DNA of 64,000 nt from Streptomyces sp. RFCAC02 (lineage in GTDB: Bacteria > Actinomycetota > Actinomycetes > Streptomycetales > Streptomycetaceae), in contig NZ_SAUH01000001.1 in NCBI RefSeq assembly GCF_004193175.1, positions 1,653,501 through 1,717,500 on the forward strand, read 5' to 3'. The notes beneath the pieces were generated by a model. That model did no database searches, was not told the origin of the DNA, and was given only the letters and a program-made list of their open reading frames with translations. Position numbers and translations under genes: made by a program. This document shows positions 60,096 through 64,000 of this stretch, piece after piece (position 1 is the first letter of the stretch; every line of letters starts with the position of its first letter).

Positions 60096-60506
60096 ATGAC
60101 CCGTCCGACCGCACGTGTCCTCGCCCTGCTGGAAATCCTGCAGAGCGGCGGCACCCGCACCGTCGCCGATCTCGCCGCCCGGCTCGGAGTGGACGAGCGC
60201 ACCGTGCGCCGCTACGCCGGCCACCTCGTCGATCTCGACGTGCCGGTCCGGTCCGTGCGCGGCCGGTACGGCGGCTACCGGCTCGACCCCGGTTTCCGCA
60301 TGCCGCCGCTGATGCTGACCGACGAGGAGGCGCTCGCCGTCCTCCTCGGTCTCGTCGCGGGCCGCCGCGCCGGGCTGGTGACGACGTCCGTCGCGGCGGC
60401 CGAGAGCGCCGCCGCCAAGGTGCGGCGCGTCCTGCCCAGGGCACTCGGCGCCCGGCTGGACGCGCTCCTGGCGACCGCCGACTTCACCGCCCCGAACGGC
60501 CGGTGA
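60096..60506 (+). CDS. WYL-type regulator, HTH half
   Basis: 136 residues from ATG 60096. DeoR-like HTH: RVLALLEILQSGGTRTVADL, AARLGVDERTVRRYAGHLVD, SVRGRYGGYRLDPGFRMPPL. Usually this is followed in one polypeptide by the WYL sensor domain; here the frame stops after DFTAPNGR and the WYL half starts in a GTGA overlap. Confidence 0.8.
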   Translation: MTRPTARVLALLEILQSGGTRTVADLAARLGVDERTVRRYAGHLVDLDVPVRSVRGRYGGYRLDPGFRMPPLMLTDEEALAVLLGLVAGRRAGLVTTSVAAAESAAAKVRRVLPRALGARLDALLATADFTAPNGR

Positions 60507-61096
60507 CGGCGCCGGAGACGGACGTCCTGCTGCTGCTCGCCGAGGCGGCGCGCGACCGTCGGCCGGTCGCCGTCACCTACACCGCGTGGAACGGGCGCCG
60601 CAGCGAGCGGACCGTGCACCCGTACGGCGTCGTCGCCCACTCGGGTCGCTGGTACGTGACCGGCGCCGACTCGGACAGCGGGACGGTGCGCACGTTCCGC
60701 CTGGACCGGATCGGGAGCGCCACGGCACTGCCGGGAACGTTCGACGTGCCGGCCGGCTTCGACCCGGCGGCACGCGTGCTGACCGGGCTCGCGGAAGTGC
60801 CGTACGCGCACGAGGTGGCGTTCCGCGTCCGGGGCACGGCCGAAGCCGTGGGCAGGCTGCTCCCGGCCGGGATCGCGACCGTCCGGGACCTCCCCGGCAC
60901 GGCGGACGACGGACCGTGGGCACGGGTCGTGCTGCGCGCCGAACGCCTGGAGTGGGTGCCGTCCGTACTCGCCTGGCTGGACCGGCCGTTCGTCATCGAG
61001 TACCCGGACGCCGTGCGCGAGCACATCACCGCGCTGGCCGGCCGCCTCACCGCGTACGCCGCCGCCGGGACGGAGCAGCCGCCGGACGCGCCGTGA
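60503..61096 (+). CDS. WYL-type regulator, sensor half
   Basis: 197 residues from GTG 60503. VLLLLAEAARDRRPVAVTYT, RTVHPYGVVAHSGRWYVTGA (WYV in the place of WYL), TFRLDRIGSATALPGTFDVP, then a WCX C-terminal region (RLEWVPSVLAWLDRPFVIEY). Fully open to its stop. Either a true second protein translated by coupling or the 3' half of a gene with a one-base change. Confidence 0.75.
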   Translation: MTAPETDVLLLLAEAARDRRPVAVTYTAWNGRRSERTVHPYGVVAHSGRWYVTGADSDSGTVRTFRLDRIGSATALPGTFDVPAGFDPAARVLTGLAEVPYAHEVAFRVRGTAEAVGRLLPAGIATVRDLPGTADDGPWARVVLRAERLEWVPSVLAWLDRPFVIEYPDAVREHITALAGRLTAYAAAGTEQPPDAP

Positions 61097-61109
61097 GGCG
61101 GCCCGCGGG

Positions 61110-62294
61110 TCAGGCGCGCCCGGCGCCGAACGGTCCGCCGGCGCCGAAGGCGAGGGCCGCGAAGCGCTCGCCGACGCGGCGGTGCGTGGCGGCGTCCGGG
61201 TGGAAGCCGTCCGGCAGGGGCAGTTCGGCGAAGTCCGGCTCGCCGTACAGGTCGCGGCCGTCGAGGAGCGACAGGTGCGGGTCGTCGGCCTCCCGCTGCG
61301 CCACGATGCGCGCCAGTTCCTCCCGGATGACGGTGAGCGTCAGTTTCCCGGCCGCGCGTTCGGCGGGGTCGCCGGTCGCGACGAACCGCACCGTGCCCTC
61401 GCGGAGCGCGTCCAGGTCGAACGCTGCCGGCCCGGGTGTGTCCTCGTGGACCGGGCAGTACAGCGGGGAGACGACGAGGAGCGGCGTGTCGGGGTGGCCC
61501 TCGCGGACGGTGTCGAGGAAGCCGTGCACGGCGGGAGTGAACGCCCGCAGGCGCATCAGGTCGGCGTTGACCAGGTTGATACCGATCTTGACGCTGATCA
61601 GGTCGGCCGGGGTGTCCCGCATCGCGCGGGCCGTGAACGGGTCGAGCAGCGCGCCGCCGCCCAGGCCGAGGTTGACCAGCTCAGCGCCGCCGAGCGAGGC
61701 GGCCAGCGCGGGCCACGTGGCGCTCGGCCCTGCGGCGTCGGAACCGTGGCTGATCGAACTGCCGTGGTGCAGCCATACCGGGCGGCCCCGGTCGGGCACG
61801 GGCGTCACGGGCGCGTCGGCGCGCAGGGCGATGAGTTCGGTGGTCTCGTTGTGCGGCAGCCAGATCTCGACGTCCTTGTCCCGGTCGGGCAGGCCGGTGA
61901 ACCGGACGGTGCCGGGCTGTCCCTGCCGGTGCGCGGCGGCGCCAGTGGCGGGGTCGATGGTCACGGTGTTGCCGCCGGTGCCGGACGCGCGGCTGGCGAG
62001 GCGGCCGTCGACGAGCAGGTCGTACACGCCCTCGGGGCGGGGCGGCGCGCCGGTGTGGACGCGCAGGGTGCGGAGAGTGTCGAGTTCGACGGTGGTGGCG
62101 CGCGTACGGAGGGCGAGCCGTACGCCGGAGGGCTGCGACTCGGCCATGGCGAGCTGCGGGTCGGCGGACTGGGCGCGGGCGCGGGGCGGCAGCCGGTGCG
62201 GCAGCAGGCCGTGGGCGGTGCGCTCCAGGTCGAGGGCGCCGCGCAGGAGACCGGGGGTGAGGGGGACGGTGGTCAGGGCTTGCGGGCCGGGCAT
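61110..62294 (-). CDS. SGNH/GDSL-type esterase
   Basis: 394 residues from ATG 62294 (CAGGAGG upstream). N-terminal beta domain (ESQPSGVRLALRTRATTVEL, DLLVDGRLASRASGTGG), then a GDSL hydrolase: WLHHGSSISHGSDA (block I Ser), LVNLGLGGGALLDPF (block II), KIGINLVNADLM (block III), LPLPDGFHPDA (block V Asp-His). Similar to bacterial acetyl-xylan or lipid esterases. Shares its strand with the TetR gene, 54 bases after it. Confidence 0.9.
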   Translation of the reverse strand: MPGPQALTTVPLTPGLLRGALDLERTAHGLLPHRLPPRARAQSADPQLAMAESQPSGVRLALRTRATTVELDTLRTLRVHTGAPPRPEGVYDLLVDGRLASRASGTGGNTVTIDPATGAAAHRQGQPGTVRFTGLPDRDKDVEIWLPHNETTELIALRADAPVTPVPDRGRPVWLHHGSSISHGSDAAGPSATWPALAASLGGAELVNLGLGGGALLDPFTARAMRDTPADLISVKIGINLVNADLMRLRAFTPAVHGFLDTVREGHPDTPLLVVSPLYCPVHEDTPGPAAFDLDALREGTVRFVATGDPAERAAGKLTLTVIREELARIVAQREADDPHLSLLDGRDLYGEPDFAELPLPDGFHPDAATHRRVGERFAALAFGAGGPFGAGRA

Positions 62295-62348
62295 GGTGTC
62301 GGCCTCCTGTCGGGGCTCGTGGGGGTACGGGGGTGGCACGGCCGCGTG

Positions 62349-62918
62349 TCAGGGTCCGGGCCAGTTCCGCAGGAGGGCGTCGAGGGCGTCCATGGTCCGC
62401 GTCCATGTCTCGTCGCTGTCGGGCGCGCTGTGGCTGAAGCCGCCGCCCATCTCCAGGCTGACGTAGCCGTGGAAGACGCTGCCCAGCAGCCGTACGGCGT
62501 GGGTCCGCTCGGGTTCCGGCAGGTCGTAGCCGCGCAGGATGGCGCGGGTGAGCTGCGCGTGCCGGACGCCGGCGCTGGCGGCGGCCGTTTCGGGGTCGAG
62601 CGGGAAGCGGGTGGCGGCGTAGCGGCCCGGGTGCTCGCGGGCGTAGTCGCGGTAGACGTTCGCGAGGGCGGTCAGGGCGTCCTTGCCGGCCCGGCCGGCC
62701 ACGGCGTCGGCGGCGCGGTCGGCGAGGTCCTGGAGGGCGAGGAGGGCGATGCGGGTCTTGAGGTCGGCGGAGTTCCGTACGTGCGAGTAGAGGCTCGCGA
62801 CCTTGACGCCGGAGCGCCGCGCCAGCTCGGACACGGTCACGTGCTCGAATCCGACCTCGTCGGCCAGCTCGGCCCCGGCGAGGGTGAGACGTTCGGCGGT
62901 GAGACCCGCGCGTGCCAT
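62349..62918 (-). CDS. TetR-family regulator
   Basis: 189 residues from ATG 62918 (AAAGGAG upstream). HTH: AGAELADEVGFEHVTVSELA, RRSGVKVASLYSHVRNSADL. C-terminal TetR_C (LLGSVFHGYVSLEMGGGFSH) typical of WHG-domain regulators. Upstream of the esterase and downstream of its own operator at 62955. Confidence 0.93.
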   Translation of the reverse strand: MARAGLTAERLTLAGAELADEVGFEHVTVSELARRSGVKVASLYSHVRNSADLKTRIALLALQDLADRAADAVAGRAGKDALTALANVYRDYAREHPGRYAATRFPLDPETAAASAGVRHAQLTRAILRGYDLPEPERTHAVRLLGSVFHGYVSLEMGGGFSHSAPDSDETWTRTMDALDALLRNWPGP

Positions 62919-62954
62919 CGATCCACTCCTTTCAGCCTTCAACGAAGGTACATC

Positions 62955-62973
62955 TGCCTAAAACCTTTAGGCA
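62955..62973. promoter_or_regulatory. TetR operator
   Basis: TGCCTAAA-acc-TTTAGGCA, a perfect 8-3-8 inverted repeat, 37-55 bases before the TetR start. It is the most A/T-rich spot in the gap between the TetR and methyltransferase genes. Confidence 0.7.
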
Positions 62974-63051
62974 AATCCTCTTCGACTTCAGGAGGCCGCA
63001 CGGTCCGGGGCAGTCTCCCGGCGGGCCGCCGCGCGGCGCTAGGGTCGGCCG

Positions 63052-63723
63052 ATGCGCGCACACCGTATTGACCGCCCGGACGATCTCGACGCGGTCCGTG
63101 ATTCCTACGACCGGGTGGCCGACAACTACGTCCACATGGTGCGGACGACGGGCGTCGGCGACATCCGCGAGGACCCGTGGCTGAAGGCGTCGATCGACGC
63201 CTTCGCCGACGCCGTCGGCGGGTCGGGGCCGGTCCTCGACGTCGGCTGCGGCCCCGGGACGGTGACCGCCTACCTCGCCGAACGCGGGCTCGACGTGTCC
63301 GGCGTCGACCTCTCCCCCCGGATGATCGAGCACGCGCGACGCCTCTACCCGCAGTGCCGCTTCGACGTCGCGTCCGCCACCGAACTCGACCTCGCCGACG
63401 CGTCGCTCGGCGGCGTACTCGGGTGGTGGTCGCTGTTCAACCTCCCGCGCGACGTACTGCCGCAGGTCCTCGCCTCGTTCGCGCGCGCCCTGCGGCCGGG
63501 CGGGTACTTCATCACCGCGACGCACGTCGGCGACGGGGACGTGACGCGCACCGAGGCGTACGGGGGCGTGCCCGTGCGCTGGACGACGCACCGGTGGCGG
63601 CCGGAACAGCTCGTGGACCTGATCGAACGGGCCGGCCTGCGCACCGTCGCGGAACTCCGCCTCCCGGCGGGCGAACTCACCGGCCCCGGCGTGGTCATCA
63701 CAGCCCGACGCCCGCCGCACTGA
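63052..63723 (+). CDS. Class I SAM-dependent methyltransferase
   Basis: 223 residues from ATG 63052. RDSYDRVADNYVHMV, motif I PVLDVGCGPGTVTAYLAERG, SGVDLSPRMIEHARRLYP, GGVLGWWSLFNLPRDVLPQV and RPGGYFITATHVGDGD. Generic small-molecule methyltransferase; divergent from TetR, a possible second target of its operator. Confidence 0.92.
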   Translation: MRAHRIDRPDDLDAVRDSYDRVADNYVHMVRTTGVGDIREDPWLKASIDAFADAVGGSGPVLDVGCGPGTVTAYLAERGLDVSGVDLSPRMIEHARRLYPQCRFDVASATELDLADASLGGVLGWWSLFNLPRDVLPQVLASFARALRPGGYFITATHVGDGDVTRTEAYGGVPVRWTTHRWRPEQLVDLIERAGLRTVAELRLPAGELTGPGVVITARRPPH

Positions 63724-63860
63724 CAGCGTGCGAAATCCCGTGAACCGCTGACACCTCCCCTGCCATGCTTGACCCGGCAGCGCCCGGTCGGCCGTTCACC
63801 GGGTGGCCGGTGGCGGCCCGCTGTCTGTGGACGAATCCAGTTCGGGGAGTTGTACGCGGA

Positions 63861-64000
63861 ATGGTGCAGCAGGTGCGGTCTCTGGCCGATCAGGTGGCTA
63901 CGGCAATGCGGGCGGCGATGGCGGACGTCCTGCCCGCCGAGCTCGCAACCGAAGACCCCCTCGTGCGACGTTCCGAGCGTGCGGACTTCCAGGCCAACGC
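63861..64000 (+). CDS. argS: Arginyl-tRNA synthetase, N-terminal part only
   Basis: The first 46 codons from ATG 63861 (GGGGAG 11 bases upstream). RSLADQVATAMRAAMADVLP, AELATEDPLVRRSERADFQA matches the N-terminal tRNA-binding (Add-1) domain of the Streptomyces-type ArgRS, where DPLxRRSxRADFQxN is conserved. The active-site part lies beyond the window. An in-frame ATG at 63765 is rejected as a start because its sequence is unlike the family. Confidence 0.85.
   Translation, partial: MVQQVRSLADQVATAMRAAMADVLPAELATEDPLVRRSERADFQAN

Noticed and set aside
63727..63750. A 7-codon ORF with two Arg codons (GTG CGA ... CGC TGA) upstream of argS, as a possible arginine leader
   Set aside because: Too short, Arg codons not tandem, and no clear terminator between it and argS.
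63765..63860. Upstream in-frame ATG for argS
   Set aside because: Would add 32 residues unlike the family; the ATG at 63861 has a good ribosome site.

Overview
The window is typical Streptomyces (or a very close actinomycete) DNA. It has very high G+C, third codon positions that are nearly all G or C, frequent GTG starts, frequent ATGA/GTGA stop-start overlaps, XRE/DUF397 modules, NsdA-like and PucR regulators, and a type I-E CRISPR repeat of the class usual in this genus. It is a patchwork of conserved housekeeping genes (leuS, DegV, leuA, the start of argS) and accessory loci. I saw no rRNA or tRNA genes and no complete insertion sequence.

Region by region. 1-4.5 kb: a permease, a fold-type III PLP decarboxylase-like enzyme and a PucR regulator, with operator-like repeats upstream of the enzyme. 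4.7-9.5 kb: an ABC-F ATPase, then an OmpR-type two-component pair divergent from an Asp-rich PepSY protein. 9.6-14.4 kb: DegV, a MITE inserted exactly at a stop codon, a membrane protein, and leuS behind a leucine attenuator with its own 12-residue leader peptide. 14.4-17.1 kb: LysR/SnoaL pair and a group of small genes. 17.3-23.4 kb: an accessory region with XRE-DUF5753/DUF397 modules, a minus-strand operon (small protein, DUF6879, XRE, a Cys-tailed glycine-rich-domain-like protein, a methyltransferase), a Nudix enzyme with a decayed kinase-like partner, and a toxin-antitoxin locus whose toxin is broken. 23.4-35 kb: MerR/methyltransferase pair, an NsdA-like regulator, a monooxygenase with a MerR-type promoter, membrane and sporulation-type proteins, two further methyltransferases and a second toxin-antitoxin-like pair. 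35.4-42.5 kb: Nudix, GH43 glycosidase, an ABC exporter divergent from a NarL-type two-component system around a 26-base palindrome, and a secreted hydrolase.

42.57-47.02 kb holds the most striking locus: a Trypco2-domain protein translationally coupled to a 1374-residue protein that joins a trypsin-like protease, a P-loop NTPase and about a dozen helical repeats. This is a predicted biological-conflict (immunity or self-recognition) system. 47-58 kb: DoxX/TetR, a PLP decarboxylase, a broken acetyltransferase gene, MFS and ABC transport genes, leuA with a second leucine-codon leader peptide, GntR, and an orphan HigA-like antitoxin. 58.35-59.23 kb: a 15-repeat I-E CRISPR array with no cas genes in the window and two identical neighbouring spacers. 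59.3-64 kb: a hydrolase, a WYL regulator split in two frames, a GDSL esterase with TetR and its operator, a methyltransferase, and the first 46 codons of argS.

The two leucine genes illustrate coordinated control: leuS (uses leucine) and leuA (makes it) each have a short leader ORF with a run of leucine codons followed by alternative hairpins.
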